Notes: a model not told the origin generated them from the letters alone. 64,000 nt of DNA from JAPPLB01 sp965208945 (GCA_965208945.1 OZ242366.1:1674001-1738000), one strand, 5' to 3'. Shown: positions 24,531 to 33,845, numbered from the stretch's first letter. Translations and numbers: made by a program.

Positions 24531-24642
24531 TGCTTCGCGCCGTGGACAAAGCACGTGGAAGAAAAACAGGCTAGAATAGCCTGAGTCCGGCTGGCCGCCC
24601 CTTTGGTTAGCGCTGCGGCAGCCGACCCCGGAGGAGTTCCCC

Positions 24643-26229
24643 ATGAAACCCACAACCGTAAAAGATTCCAGCCAGGTGTCCCGGCGCGATGTTTTCCGCG
24701 CGGGCTCGATGGCTTCCGTGGCCGGCTTGCTGGCGGCCCTGCCACTGCGCTCCGCGGCGGCTCCCGCGGCCCGATTGCCCTCCCGCGGCGGCGGCCCGAA
24801 CGTGTACGAGAGGGTCGGTTGCCGGCCCTTCATCAACTGCACGTCGACGTTCACGATCAATGGCGGCTCGGCGCAGTTGCCCGAGGTGATCGAGGCCGTC
24901 CACGAAGCGGCGTTCTACCATGTGAACCTCGACGAGTTGATGGCCGCTGTCGGTCCCCGCATCGCCGAACTGCTCGGCGCGGAAGCGGCGATGGTCAGCT
25001 CCGGCGCGGCCGGAGCGGTGACCTGCGGCACGCTGGCCTGTGTCGCGGGCGGCGACCCGGAGACGATCCAGCAGCTTCCCGACACCTACGGCGTCAAGGA
25101 CGAAGTGATCGTGCCGAGCTGGTCGCGCAGCACCTACGACCATGCGGTGCGCACGACCGGCATCAAGATGCTCGAAGTCACGACGTACGACGACCTCAAG
25201 AACGCCTTCGGCCCGAAGACGGCGATGTGTACGGGACAGGTGAACATGCTTCGCGGTAAGAATCCGTTCACGCTGGAGCAGTTCACCGCGGAAGCGCGCA
25301 AGCATGGCGTCCCGGTCTTGATCGACGCGGCTGCCGATCTTCCGCTCGTGCCCAACCCGATCCTGGAGAAGGGCGCTGATCTGGTCGCATACAGCGGCGG
25401 CAAGATTCTGCGCGGACCGCAGTCGGCGGGCATCCTGATCGGCCGGAAGGATCTCATCACGGCCGCCTTCACCAACAGCGCGCCGCATCACGCTTTCGCG
25501 CGGGCGATGAAGGTCAGCAAGGAAGAGATCGTGGGCGCCTACGTGGCGGTGCACAGCTTGCTGAACGGGCGCAGCCGCAAGGCCGAAGATGATCTTTGGC
25601 GCTCCTGGTACAAGGAGATCACCGCGAAGATCACGAAAGTCGACGGCGTCACGACCACCGTCAGCGAGCCTGCCAGCGCGGCCAACTATCCGACGCTCAT
25701 GGTTTCGTGGGATCCGAAGAAAATCGGTCTCACGGCGGGTGAGCTGGGCAAGATGATGCTCGACGGCGAACCGCGCATCAAGACGCACGCCGGCGGCGAC
25801 GGCCATCAGTTCCGGCTGCGTCCGTGCGCGATGTACGACGGCGAGCAGAAGATCGTCGCTTCGCGTCTCCATGAGATCTTCCGCAATGCGCCGGGCGAGA
25901 AGCCGGTGGTTCCGCTCAAGCCGCCCACGGTCACGATCGACGGCCACTGGGACATCGATCTTCAGTTCACGGTCGGCTCGGCGCAACACAAGGTGTACTT
26001 CACCACCGACGGCAACGACGTCAGCGGCCAGTATGTCGGGCGGATTACCGACAAGCCCGTCACCGGGACGGTCAGCGGCAACGAAGTGAAGTTCACCGGT
26101 GGCGGAAAGGTCGAGGCGACCACGCTGAACTATGCCTTTACCGGCCACGTCCAGGGCGACCATATGAGCGGCGAGGCCAGCTTGGGCGAGTACGGTAAGG
26201 CCCGCTGGACGGCAAAACGCCGCGCATAG
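24643..26229 (+). CDS. Tat-exported SelA-fold PLP enzyme with C-terminal beta-rich domain
   Basis: 528 residues. A twin-arginine signal (SRRDVFRAGSMASVAGLLAAL, about 13-33) is followed by a fold-type I PLP domain of the SelA / D-glucosaminate-6-phosphate ammonia-lyase group. The predicted Schiff-base lysine is K254 in YSGGKILRGPQ. Residues 427-528 form an extra Thr/Val/Gly-rich segment with alternating hydrophobics (GHWDIDLQFTVGSAQHKVYF), which looks like a small beta-barrel. It is too divergent in context, and exported, so it is not selenocysteine synthase. The substrate is unknown, possibly an amino-sugar acid or D-amino acid. GGAGG lies eight bases before the ATG. Confidence 0.85.
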   Translation: MKPTTVKDSSQVSRRDVFRAGSMASVAGLLAALPLRSAAAPAARLPSRGGGPNVYERVGCRPFINCTSTFTINGGSAQLPEVIEAVHEAAFYHVNLDELMAAVGPRIAELLGAEAAMVSSGAAGAVTCGTLACVAGGDPETIQQLPDTYGVKDEVIVPSWSRSTYDHAVRTTGIKMLEVTTYDDLKNAFGPKTAMCTGQVNMLRGKNPFTLEQFTAEARKHGVPVLIDAAADLPLVPNPILEKGADLVAYSGGKILRGPQSAGILIGRKDLITAAFTNSAPHHAFARAMKVSKEEIVGAYVAVHSLLNGRSRKAEDDLWRSWYKEITAKITKVDGVTTTVSEPASAANYPTLMVSWDPKKIGLTAGELGKMMLDGEPRIKTHAGGDGHQFRLRPCAMYDGEQKIVASRLHEIFRNAPGEKPVVPLKPPTVTIDGHWDIDLQFTVGSAQHKVYFTTDGNDVSGQYVGRITDKPVTGTVSGNEVKFTGGGKVEATTLNYAFTGHVQGDHMSGEASLGEYGKARWTAKRRA

Positions 26230-26242
26230 CCTGAATATCCGA

Positions 26243-26330
26243 GCTGGAACATCCTCCTGGTCAGGCGGCATTGACACCGGACCGGATGTTTCTCGCTTGA
26301 ATCGATCACATACGGGCGGAGAAAAGACTC
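26243..26330 (+). repeat. Family B repeat, copy 2
   Basis: Blocks CATCCTCCTGGTCAGGCGGC, TTGACACCGG, CCGGATGTTTC, GCTTGAAT and GGGCGGAGAAAAGACTC match the copies at 19151 and 33903. The rest of 26331-26619 holds no gene. A short degenerate family A fragment in reverse orientation (CCTCTCACGCACTTCG) lies at about 26440-26490. Confidence 0.7.
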
Positions 26331-26439
26331 ACCGCCTGACGGTCGAAGCATACCGCAAGCCCAACCTGTGCTGGTGAGCGCGATCAGGCATGCCGCCAAA
26401 TCGAAACGGCAGGGGCGCTGGGTGGAGCACGCCACGTCG

Positions 26440-26490
26440 GGACGGCTTCCTCTCACGCACTTCGTTTTGCCCCGGGACGAGATACCCGGC
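26440..26490 (-). repeat. Family A fragment, degenerate, reverse orientation
   Basis: CCTCTCACGCACTTCG followed by a GCC-rich stretch is the reverse complement of the GCGAAGTGCGTGAGAGG block near the left end of family A. It is the only candidate reverse-oriented copy seen and is weak. Confidence 0.35.
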
Positions 26491-26619
26491 CCGGCTCTGA
26501 GCGGCATCAAGCCAGGTTGCTTTTCAGGGTTTCAGCCGAAGGGCGGGTTGAGGAGCGGGGCAGCCTGCAATGCCCTCCGGGCTTGGGAGCACGGAGGGCG
26601 TCGGAAGCCCCGGACAGAG

Positions 26620-26889
<270 letters not shown>

Positions 26890-26962
26890 GATGTAGCGGT
26901 CTCCTTCTATTCAGAACCTGTGATCCCCTGATCTCGGTCGATGCGGGACCATCGCAATTTTC

Positions 26963-26992
26963 AAGATAGCGGATTGTAGCACAAGGTGTAAA
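26963..26992 (-). promoter_or_regulatory. Candidate sigma70 promoter for the ferredoxin gene
   Basis: On the minus strand TTTACA and TATCTT are separated by 18 bases, about 75 bases upstream of the ferredoxin ATG, in a locally AT-rich stretch. It is based on consensus similarity only. Confidence 0.35.
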
Positions 26993-27129
26993 CATTTCTT
27001 GTAGCGGCCGTTCAGTAATTTCCGCTCATGGGTGCAACCGCCGCGAAGCCGCATCGCGAAAATGTCGCGGCAGGAATCTGATAGCCTCTAACGCAGGCGG
27101 ACCAGGTCCGCTGATCATGGAGGGGCCGC

Positions 27130-27966
27130 ATGCTGAAAGCGCTGCATGAAGCCGCCGTCGAGCAGTACAAGCGCGAGGGTTACTACTTTCCGCTTACCGT
27201 ACTCGACGACGAGCAAGTCGCCGCCAACCGGAAGCTTCTGGAGGACTTCGAAACCAGTCAAGGCGAACCCATAGGCGGAGCGCTGCGGAGCAAGTCTCAT
27301 TTGCTGTTCACATGGGTAGACGATCTGATGCGCAATCCGAAGATCCTCGATGCGGTCGAGGACCTGATCGGCGCCGACATCCTTTGCTGGAACACCTTTT
27401 TCTGGGTCAAGGAATCGGGAAGCCGGAGTTTCGTTTCCTGGCATCAGGACCTGCGTTATTGGGGCCTCGACACCAACGACCTGGTCAGCGTGTGGCTGGC
27501 GCTGTCGCCGGCAACGCTGGAAAGCGGTTGCATGCGTGTACTGCCGGGCAGTCACCGGGGCAACCTCCTGCCCCACAAGGATGAATACAAGGAGAACAAT
27601 CTTCTGACACGCGGGCAGGAAATCTCGGTACGGGTGGATGAGGCGAAGGCGGTGGCCATGCCGCTCGAACCCGGGGAGATCTCGCTGCACAATGTGCGCT
27701 TGGCTCATGCATCGGGTCCGAACCGCTCCAGCGACCGGCGGATCGGCCTCTCGATGCATTACATGCCCACACGCACGAAGCAGGTTGTCGGCGAGTGGGA
27801 CAGTGCGGCTCTGGTCCGAGGCGAGGACCGCTATGGTCACTTTGCTCGCACACCGCGTCCCTCGAAAGACTTCGATCCTGACGCAGTGGCGTTTCACGAG
27901 AAAGCCACCCGGGCCGTTCGCGAGTTGCTGTTCAAGGACGCCGCGAAAGTCCGTCCGACGCTCTGA
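27130..27966 (+). CDS. Phytanoyl-CoA dioxygenase (PhyH) family protein
   Basis: 278 residues of the Fe(II)/2-oxoglutarate-dependent PhyH family. The iron ligands H105 and D107 (SWHQD) are present. The distal histidine is probably H193 (LAHASGPN). The 2-oxoglutarate-binding arginine probably lies in the following RRIGLSMHY. The family hydroxylates varied small molecules, and its size is usual. Neither neighbour suggests a pathway; it stands alone between the ferredoxin (opposite strand) and a family A repeat. The ATG has AGGGG nine bases upstream. Confidence 0.9.
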   Translation: MLKALHEAAVEQYKREGYYFPLTVLDDEQVAANRKLLEDFETSQGEPIGGALRSKSHLLFTWVDDLMRNPKILDAVEDLIGADILCWNTFFWVKESGSRSFVSWHQDLRYWGLDTNDLVSVWLALSPATLESGCMRVLPGSHRGNLLPHKDEYKENNLLTRGQEISVRVDEAKAVAMPLEPGEISLHNVRLAHASGPNRSSDRRIGLSMHYMPTRTKQVVGEWDSAALVRGEDRYGHFARTPRPSKDFDPDAVAFHEKATRAVRELLFKDAAKVRPTL

Positions 27967-28254
27967 CCCGCCGGTGTCTCACTCTTCGGGGCGGGCCGTT
28001 CATCTCGCCTGAGAAAGAGTGCGGCGTGAAACTGCATGTCGTCATGTCGGCGCTCGTTACCCTGTTCGAAGGCCTCGATAGCAGAAGGGTGGCGCGCTCG
28101 AACCCGCATCGGCGTCTGCCAGCACGGCAATGACCCCTTGGCACTCTGCCAAGCTCCCAGACTCTCTCCACAGCCCTCACCCAATGCGTATGTTGCCAAG
28201 AGGGGTTGACGGGTGCATGCGGTGTGAGGCCACCGGCAGGCCGATCGAGGAACT

Positions 28255-28434
28255 AGCCTGCATTTCTCACCACGTGGCAAGGCGAAGTGCGTGAGAGGGC
28301 CGTCAGGACGAGGCGTGCGCCGCTTGGCGCGCGCAGGCGTACTTGACGGTACGTCGAGCACGGCGAGCAAGTGCAACGATGTCATGGCGGTCGTATCGCG
28401 TGCTTCGGCCGTCGGGTGGTGAGAAATGCAGGCT
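28255..28434 (+). repeat. Family A repeat, complete copy
   Basis: TAGCCTGCATTTCTCACCAC at the left, GTGGTGAGAAATGCAGGCT at the right; the palindrome is altered to TACTTGACGGTACG. It lies 143 bp upstream of rplM. The remaining part of the gap, 27967-28254, shows nothing recognisable. Confidence 0.9.
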
Positions 28435-28577
28435 CACCCGTGCGTGGACATCGCGGTTCATTTGGGCTAAACTGACTGGAGGATCCGAGGCTCTCCCCCA
28501 GAGCCGCAGTTGCGGCAGGCTTCACGCGCCGCTCCTGATTGGGTTTTTCTGACAACCGTCAGCCTGAGGGGAGACGA

Positions 28578-29036
28578 GTGTTTACAACGATGCCGACCTT
28601 TGTTCCAAGGGCGTCCGAAGTGCGCAACCAATGGTTCTTGCTCAACGCTGAGGACCAGGTGCTGGGCCGGCTGGCCTCGCGTGCCGCCGTGATCCTGATG
28701 GGTAAGCACAAGGCGGACTACACGCCCTTTCTGAAAACGGGCGATCACGTGATTGTCGTGAATGCCGGCAAAGTCCTTCTGACCGGGCGGAAGGAAGAGC
28801 AGAAGAAGTACTATCGTCACTCCGGCTATCCCGGAGGCATCAAGGAGATCAGCGCGAGGCAAATGCGCGAGAAACACCCTGAGCGGCTTGTGGAGAACGC
28901 CGTCCGAGGCATGCTCCCGAAAAACAAGCTGGGGAAACAGTTGACGCGCCGGCTGAAAGTCTATGCCGGGCCGCAGCATCCTCACGAGGCGCAGCAGCCC
29001 CGCGAGATGAGTATCGGAAAGCAGGATTCCCGCTAA
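28578..29036 (+). CDS. rplM: 50S ribosomal protein L13
   Basis: About 152 residues. Conserved L13 blocks are present: WFLLNAEDQVLGRLASRAA, GKHKADYTPFLKTGDHVIVV, YRHSGYPGG and AVRGMLPKNKLGKQ. It binds 23S rRNA early in large-subunit assembly. The GTG at 28578 is preferred because AGGGGAG lies five bases upstream; an in-frame ATG at 28590 is the alternative but would sit 18 bases from it. Followed 21 bp later by rpsI, the universal L13-S9 pair. Confidence 0.95.
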   Translation: MFTTMPTFVPRASEVRNQWFLLNAEDQVLGRLASRAAVILMGKHKADYTPFLKTGDHVIVVNAGKVLLTGRKEEQKKYYRHSGYPGGIKEISARQMREKHPERLVENAVRGMLPKNKLGKQLTRRLKVYAGPQHPHEAQQPREMSIGKQDSR

Positions 29037-29057
29037 CCGGGGGTCCGGGTTGAAAGC

Positions 29058-29453
29058 GTGGCAGACCAGGTTCAGTATTTAGGCACGGGACGGAGGAAGT
29101 TGGCGGTGGCGCGCGTCTTCCTGCGTCCAGGTGGCGGCAAGATTCTGATCAATCGCCGGGAGATGGATGACTACTTCCAGGCGGAGGCGCATCGGGCTAC
29201 GGTGCAGCAGCCGCTCCTTGTCACCGAGACGTTGGGCAAGTTCGACATCCTGGTCACGGCTCGTGGGGGCGGATTGAGCGGGCAGGCCGCCGCGGCGCGC
29301 ATGGGTATCGCCCGGGCGCTGCAGAACTTCAACGCGGAGTTGCGGCCGACGCTGAAGAAAGCCGGTTTCCTGACACGAGACCCACGTAAGCACGAACGAA
29401 AGAAGTACGGCCGGCCGGGTGCGAGGAAACGCTTCCAGTACTCGAAACGCTAA
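29058..29453 (+). CDS. rpsI: 30S ribosomal protein S9
   Basis: 131 residues, GTG start. GTGRRKLAVARVFLRPG at the N-terminus and the basic tail RKKYGRPGARKRFQYSKR, which reaches the P-site tRNA, are diagnostic. It directly follows rplM in the same operon. A 111-bp gap separates it from rpsB, enough for a separate promoter. Confidence 0.96.
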   Translation: MADQVQYLGTGRRKLAVARVFLRPGGGKILINRREMDDYFQAEAHRATVQQPLLVTETLGKFDILVTARGGGLSGQAAAARMGIARALQNFNAELRPTLKKAGFLTRDPRKHERKKYGRPGARKRFQYSKR

Positions 29454-29564
29454 ATCGCAGTTCTTCCGGATGCGGCTGCAGATGTCCACCCAAATCTCGC
29501 TTGGATCGGGGCGGATGCTTCAGCAGGGCTGCTCAGCGGGCAGCAGCCGGAAAGAGGAGGATCA

Positions 29565-30389
29565 TTGCCCCAAATCACAATGAAGGAATTGCTCGAATCG
29601 GGCGTTCATTTCGGGCACCAGACCAGGCGCTGGAATCCGAAGATGAAGGAATACATCTTCGGCGAACGCAATGGGATTCACATCATCGACCTGCAGAAGA
29701 CGGTGAAGATGTTCAAGGAAGCGGCGCGTTTCGTCAGCGACTCGGCGGCGGAAGACAAGTCGATTCTCTTCGTGGGCACGAAACGGCAGGCTCAGGAAGC
29801 GATCGCCGAAGAGGCGAAGCGCTGCGAGATGTACTATGTCAACAGCCGCTGGCTCGGTGGTTTGTTGACGAACTGGGCGACGGTCCAGAAGTCGATCGCC
29901 CGGCTGAAGGAGTTGGAGCGGCTGGCCAACGAAGAGGGCTATGAAGGCCGGTCAAAGAAAGAGGTGTCGCGTTTGGAACGCGAACGGAGGCATCTTGATC
30001 AGAACCTTGCCGGCATCAAGGACATTCCGGGGATTCCGGACGTGATGTTCGTGATTGACTCGAACAAGGAGTACATTGCCGTTCACGAGGCGCGGAAGTT
30101 GCAGATTCCGGTGGTAGCGGTTGTCGATACGAACAGCGACCCGGATACGGTGGATTACGTGATTCCAGGGAACGACGACGCGCTACGAGCCATTCGACTC
30201 TTCACCAACAAGATGGCGGATGCCGTCATCGAAGGACGGGGGTTGGCCACGGCCGAGGATTTCGAGCAGGCAGCGGAGTTCGAGGGTGAGACGATGGAAG
30301 GCGACGGCGCCGCGGCGGCAGAGGCTTCGGTGGAGGAAGTGACGCCGCCGGCGGTCGACACGGAGCCCGCGTCCGGCGACGGCCTCTGA
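29565..30389 (+). CDS. rpsB: 30S ribosomal protein S2
   Basis: 274 residues. The TTG start is decided by an AAAGAGGAGG Shine-Dalgarno four bases upstream and by the conserved ITMKELLESGVHFGHQTRRW immediately after it. VDTNSDPDTVDYVIPGNDDA is the family block near the C-terminal third. The last 40 residues form an acidic Ala/Glu-rich tail. S2 is required for S1 recruitment to the 30S subunit. First gene of rpsB-tsf-pyrH-frr. Confidence 0.96.
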   Translation: MPQITMKELLESGVHFGHQTRRWNPKMKEYIFGERNGIHIIDLQKTVKMFKEAARFVSDSAAEDKSILFVGTKRQAQEAIAEEAKRCEMYYVNSRWLGGLLTNWATVQKSIARLKELERLANEEGYEGRSKKEVSRLERERRHLDQNLAGIKDIPGIPDVMFVIDSNKEYIAVHEARKLQIPVVAVVDTNSDPDTVDYVIPGNDDALRAIRLFTNKMADAVIEGRGLATAEDFEQAAEFEGETMEGDGAAAAEASVEEVTPPAVDTEPASGDGL

Positions 30390-30449
30390 GAAACCCGTCT
30401 CTTTCTTTTCGATTTCTCTTTTCGATCAGGACGACTGTAGGAAGACGTT

Positions 30450-31055
30450 ATGGCGGAGATTACCGCAAAGATGGTCAAACAGCTCCGGGATAAAACCGGG
30501 GCGGGGATCATGGACTGCAAGAGGGCGCTCGCCAAGGCCGGCGGCGACATCGACCAGGCGGAACTGAACCTGCGCAAGCGGGGTATCGATGTAGCCCGGA
30601 AAAAGGCCGGACGGAAAGCTCAGGAGGGGCTCATCGGGGCGTACGTGCATCCCGGGAGCAAGCTCGGGGTCATCGTGGAAGTCAACTGCGAGTCGGATTT
30701 CGTGGCCCGCACGGATGACTTTCAGCAGCTCGTGCACGACATCGCGATGCACGTGGCGGCGACGGATCCGCGCTTCATCCGCAAAGAGGACGTCGATAAC
30801 GAGGTGCTCGAGAAGGAGCGGGAAGTCCAGCGCGCCCGCGCTCTTGATGCCGGCAAGCCGGAAAAAATCGTCGACAAGATCGTCGAGGGCCGGATGAAAA
30901 AGTTCTATGAAGAAGTGTGTCTGCTGGAGCAGCCCTTCGTGAAGGACAACGCCTCGACCGTCGGTGAGCTGATCACGCAGATGGTCTCGAAACTGGGCGA
31001 GAATATACTGGTCAGCCGGATGGCTCGATTCAAAGTCGGTGAAGCCGACGCATAG
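30450..31055 (+). CDS. tsf: Translation elongation factor Ts, short form
   Basis: 201 residues, much shorter than the 283 of E. coli but normal for several phyla. The N-terminal UBA-like segment ends in KTGAGIMDCKRAL (about 12-24), and GKLGVIVEVNCESDFVAR-like sequence (SKLGVIVEVNCESDFVA) follows. It recycles EF-Tu by exchanging GDP. The second core subdomain is reduced. The gene is 60 bp after rpsB. Confidence 0.96.
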   Translation: MAEITAKMVKQLRDKTGAGIMDCKRALAKAGGDIDQAELNLRKRGIDVARKKAGRKAQEGLIGAYVHPGSKLGVIVEVNCESDFVARTDDFQQLVHDIAMHVAATDPRFIRKEDVDNEVLEKEREVQRARALDAGKPEKIVDKIVEGRMKKFYEEVCLLEQPFVKDNASTVGELITQMVSKLGENILVSRMARFKVGEADA

Positions 31056-31125
31056 CCCGCGCGCCGCTCGATGAATTCGTGGGGCGTCACGCTTCGCTCC
31101 GGTTTATAGGGTCCCCGTTCTCTCC

Positions 31126-31833
31126 ATGACGGCTCATCGTCGTATCCTTCTCAAGCTCAGCGGCGAGGTATTAGCCGGGAAGCCGGGTTTCGGAATCGAC
31201 TCCGAGGCAACGCAACGGATTGCCCGCGAGATAGCCGAGGCGGCGCGGACGGGCGTTTCCATCGGGGTCGTTGTCGGCGGCGGCAACTTCTTCCGGGGCG
31301 TGAAGGGTTCCGACGCCGGACCGGGACGCGTTTCCGTCGATCAGATGGGGATGCTGGGGACGGCCTTGAACGCGATCGCGTTGCGCGATCATCTGCAGGG
31401 TCTGGGACAACCGGCGGTAGTCTTCAGCGCGATTCCGATGCCGCCGATCCTGGACGGCTTCTCGCGGCCGCGCGTTCTCGAACGGCTGGGGAACCAGGAA
31501 GTCGTCATCTTCGCCGGGGGTACGGGGAATCCGTTCTTCTCGACGGACAGTGCCGCCGCGCTTCGCGCCGCTGAGATCGGCGCCTCGTTGCTGGCGAAGG
31601 CGACGAAAGTCGACGGAGTGTACGACAAGGATCCGGTCCGGTTTCCCGGCGCGGCCCGATATGAGAGAATCTCGTACGACCAAGTGCTCCTGGACGAGCT
31701 CGCTGTCATGGACGCCGCCGCCGTCTCATTGTGCCGCGAGAACGATATTCCCGTTGTCGTGTTCGACGTGACCGTTCCCGGGAATATACAGCGGCTGGTC
31801 GAAGGTGAAACGATAGGGACTTTGATCGACTGA
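31126..31833 (+). CDS. pyrH: UMP kinase
   Basis: 235 residues of the amino acid kinase fold. LLKLSGEVLAG at the N-terminus, VVGGGNFFRG (nucleotide binding) and the GTGNPFFSTD block are diagnostic. It phosphorylates UMP to UDP and is allosterically regulated in bacteria. It lies between tsf and frr, the usual order. Confidence 0.96.
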   Translation: MTAHRRILLKLSGEVLAGKPGFGIDSEATQRIAREIAEAARTGVSIGVVVGGGNFFRGVKGSDAGPGRVSVDQMGMLGTALNAIALRDHLQGLGQPAVVFSAIPMPPILDGFSRPRVLERLGNQEVVIFAGGTGNPFFSTDSAAALRAAEIGASLLAKATKVDGVYDKDPVRFPGAARYERISYDQVLLDELAVMDAAAVSLCRENDIPVVVFDVTVPGNIQRLVEGETIGTLID

Positions 31834-31840
31834 GGTAGGG

Positions 31841-32422
31841 ATGTCAGCCTTGCACGCCGAGAACCTGGAAGAACTCAACGCAGAAGCCAAGAGGCGTATG
31901 GGCAAGACCGTCGAGGACTTGCGTCACGAACTGGCAAGCATCCGAACCGGCCGGGCCTCGGTCAGCATCCTGGACCCGGTCCGGGTTGACTATTACGGCT
32001 CGCCGTTACCTCTGAACCAGGTTGCCAATCTGAGCACCCCCGAGCCGTCGTTGATCATGGTGCAGCCCTGGGATGTTTCTCAGATCGGGGCGATCGAAAA
32101 AGCGATCATGAGATCGAATCTCGGTTTGACGCCGGCGAACAACGGCACCGTGATCCGGCTTCCGATCCCGCCCTTGACCGAGGAGAGGCGCAAGGATCTG
32201 GTGAAGCAGCTCCATCGGATTGTCGAGCAACACTGCGTCGCCGCCCGCAACGTTCGGCGGGACGCGAACGAAATCGCAAAGAAGATGCTGAAGGACAAGA
32301 AGATCTCCGAGGACGAGCAACATAGGAACCACGACGAGATTCAAAAGCTGACCGACAGCTTCATCAAGGAGATCGAAGCCGTTGGCGCCGGCAAGGAAAA
32401 GGAGATTCTCGAGATCGGTTAG
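31841..32422 (+). CDS. frr: Ribosome recycling factor
   Basis: 193 residues. TVEDLRHELASIRTGRAS near the N-terminus, the YYGSPLPLNQVANL block and RNVRRDANE in the C-terminal helix define RRF. It releases ribosomes from mRNA with EF-G. It starts eight bases after pyrH. Its TAG stop codon is also the first TAG of a family A left terminus (TAGCCTGCATTTCTCA), so the repeat sits at the exact end of the gene. Confidence 0.96.
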   Translation: MSALHAENLEELNAEAKRRMGKTVEDLRHELASIRTGRASVSILDPVRVDYYGSPLPLNQVANLSTPEPSLIMVQPWDVSQIGAIEKAIMRSNLGLTPANNGTVIRLPIPPLTEERRKDLVKQLHRIVEQHCVAARNVRRDANEIAKKMLKDKKISEDEQHRNHDEIQKLTDSFIKEIEAVGAGKEKEILEIG

Positions 32423-32455
32423 CCTGCATTTCTCAGCACGCGGCGAGGTGCGAAG
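32420..32455 (+). repeat. Family A repeat, solitary left terminus
   Basis: TAGCCTGCATTTCTCAGCAC and GGCGAGG match the family left end, then the similarity is lost. The right end of a family A element lies 1.2 kb downstream at 33616-33648, in the orientation expected if the two once belonged together. Confidence 0.7.
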
Positions 32456-32509
32456 ACGTATCCGCTGGTATGATCGTGTGCGGAAAGTGCGGGTTTTCGG
32501 TTTGCAGGC

Positions 32510-33466
32510 ATGAAACAAGGCAGATCGTCCGCCCGTTGTTCCCGGCGCAAATGGTTCAGCCGGTTCGGCCTTGCGCCCGTGTTGGCCATTCAGTGCGGGC
32601 GGAAGTCGTTGGCGGAATCGCCACCCCGCCCGTTCCGCCGAAGTCGACGCCGGATGGCGCCCGCCCCGTTCCTGCCCGACACGAGCTCTTGGGGAGACGA
32701 GGGGCTTTACGCGGCTTGGCTCGGGCACAGCACGGTCTTGCTCAAGATCGATGGCCGCATGGTGCTGACCGATCCGATCTTCAGCCGGCGCGCCGGCGGG
32801 CACTTGCGTGTTTGCACGCTGGGGTTGCGCCGCCGCGTGGCGCCGGCGCTGGCCATCGACAACCTTCCCCGTCCGGACGCGATCGTGCTCTCGCACGCGC
32901 ACATGGATCATTTCGATATCCCCTCGCTGCGCAAACTGGCCCACCCGGAAACACGGTTGATCACGGCCTGCGGAACAAGCGACCTGGTGCCGCTGCGCCG
33001 CCGCTTCCGCGCTGTGCAAGAGGCGGGCTGGGAAGAAGGTATCCGCATCGGTTCGATGGGCATCACGGCGTTTGAGGTGAACCACTGGGGCGCGCGCTAC
33101 GGCTCGGACACGTGGCGGGGCTATAACGGCTACGTCATCGAGTCGGGGCGCTATCGAGTTCTGTTTGCGGGTGACACGGCCCTGACCGATCGCTTCCGGG
33201 CTCTGAAGAGTCCGCGGCCGTTCGACTTGGCGATCATGCCGATCGGTGCCTACAATCCTCGAATCCACCATCATTGTTCTCCGGAACAGGCGTGGCGCAT
33301 GGCGAACGAGGCGGGTGCCGAGCGGATTCTGCCGGTGCATCACCAGACTTTCCCCCTGGGGCAGGAACCGCCCTACGAACCGATCGAGCGATTCCATGAA
33401 GCCGCCGGTAGCCAGGTGGATCGTATCGCCGCGAGCCGGATCGGCGAGCAGGTGCGAATCATCTGA
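32510..33466 (+). CDS. Metallo-beta-lactamase fold hydrolase (UlaG/NAPE-PLD-like)
   Basis: 318 residues. The metal motif SHAHMDHFD gives H129, H131, D133 and H134; LGHSTVLLKIDG and the GDTALTD block (about residues 220-230) supply the rest of the MBL fold. The architecture resembles the UlaG / N-acyl-phosphatidylethanolamine phospholipase D branch. An Arg-rich N-terminus of about 50 residues precedes the domain; ATG 32654 would remove it. The gene lies between a solitary left (32420) and right (33648) family A terminus. The substrate is unknown. Confidence 0.85.
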   Translation: MKQGRSSARCSRRKWFSRFGLAPVLAIQCGRKSLAESPPRPFRRSRRRMAPAPFLPDTSSWGDEGLYAAWLGHSTVLLKIDGRMVLTDPIFSRRAGGHLRVCTLGLRRRVAPALAIDNLPRPDAIVLSHAHMDHFDIPSLRKLAHPETRLITACGTSDLVPLRRRFRAVQEAGWEEGIRIGSMGITAFEVNHWGARYGSDTWRGYNGYVIESGRYRVLFAGDTALTDRFRALKSPRPFDLAIMPIGAYNPRIHHHCSPEQAWRMANEAGAERILPVHHQTFPLGQEPPYEPIERFHEAAGSQVDRIAASRIGEQVRII

Positions 33467-33615
33467 GCGCCCTCCCCGACATCCAAGGGGGTCAGCGAGC
33501 GCGGGCTCTGCATCGCCGGATGGTTTCTCCCAACGCCGGTGTACGCCGCAAAAGCTGCGTTTCACATCGCCTGACGGGGGATGCTCGCGATCCGAAGCCC
33601 GTGATTCATGACTCG

Positions 33616-33652
33616 CGCTTCGGCCATTGTGTGGTGAGAAATGCAGGTCAGG
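33616..33652 (+). repeat. Family A repeat, solitary right terminus
   Basis: GCTTCGGCC followed by GTGTGGTGAGAAATGCAGG matches the right end of the family. The left part is missing. The gap 33467-33615 has no recognisable feature. Confidence 0.7.
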
Positions 33653-33845
33653 CTCCGGGACCTTTGAGCAGCCTGGCAGGCAACGTAACGGCCTCCCAGA
33701 TCAGGTCGAGCACACCACCGACGACGATACCCAGGAGACGAAAGGGCAGCAGCAGGAGCCAGACGATCGGGTAGAGGATCAGGGCCAGCAAGGCCAGCGG
33801 CCAGCAGAGAAAGAGCAGGATCAACCACAGCAGGAAGGACCACAT
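33648..33845 (-). CDS. Small hydrophobic membrane protein
   Basis: 65 residues, almost all hydrophobic: WLILLFLCWPLALLALILYP and a second stretch FRLLGIVVGGVLDLIWEAV predict two membrane helices. No family recognised. The protein-like composition and clean signal-less start (ATG 33845) support a real gene, but it overlaps the family A right end by five bases and has no clear operon partner. Confidence 0.6.
   Translation of the reverse strand: MWSFLLWLILLFLCWPLALLALILYPIVWLLLLPFRLLGIVVGGVLDLIWEAVTLPARLLKGPGA

Noticed and set aside
24643..26229. Selenocysteine synthase SelA supporting the selenoprotein
   Set aside because: It has a Tat signal and a C-terminal extra domain, and belongs to the SelA-like PLP branch rather than to true SelA; it is also 18 kb from the formate dehydrogenase operon.
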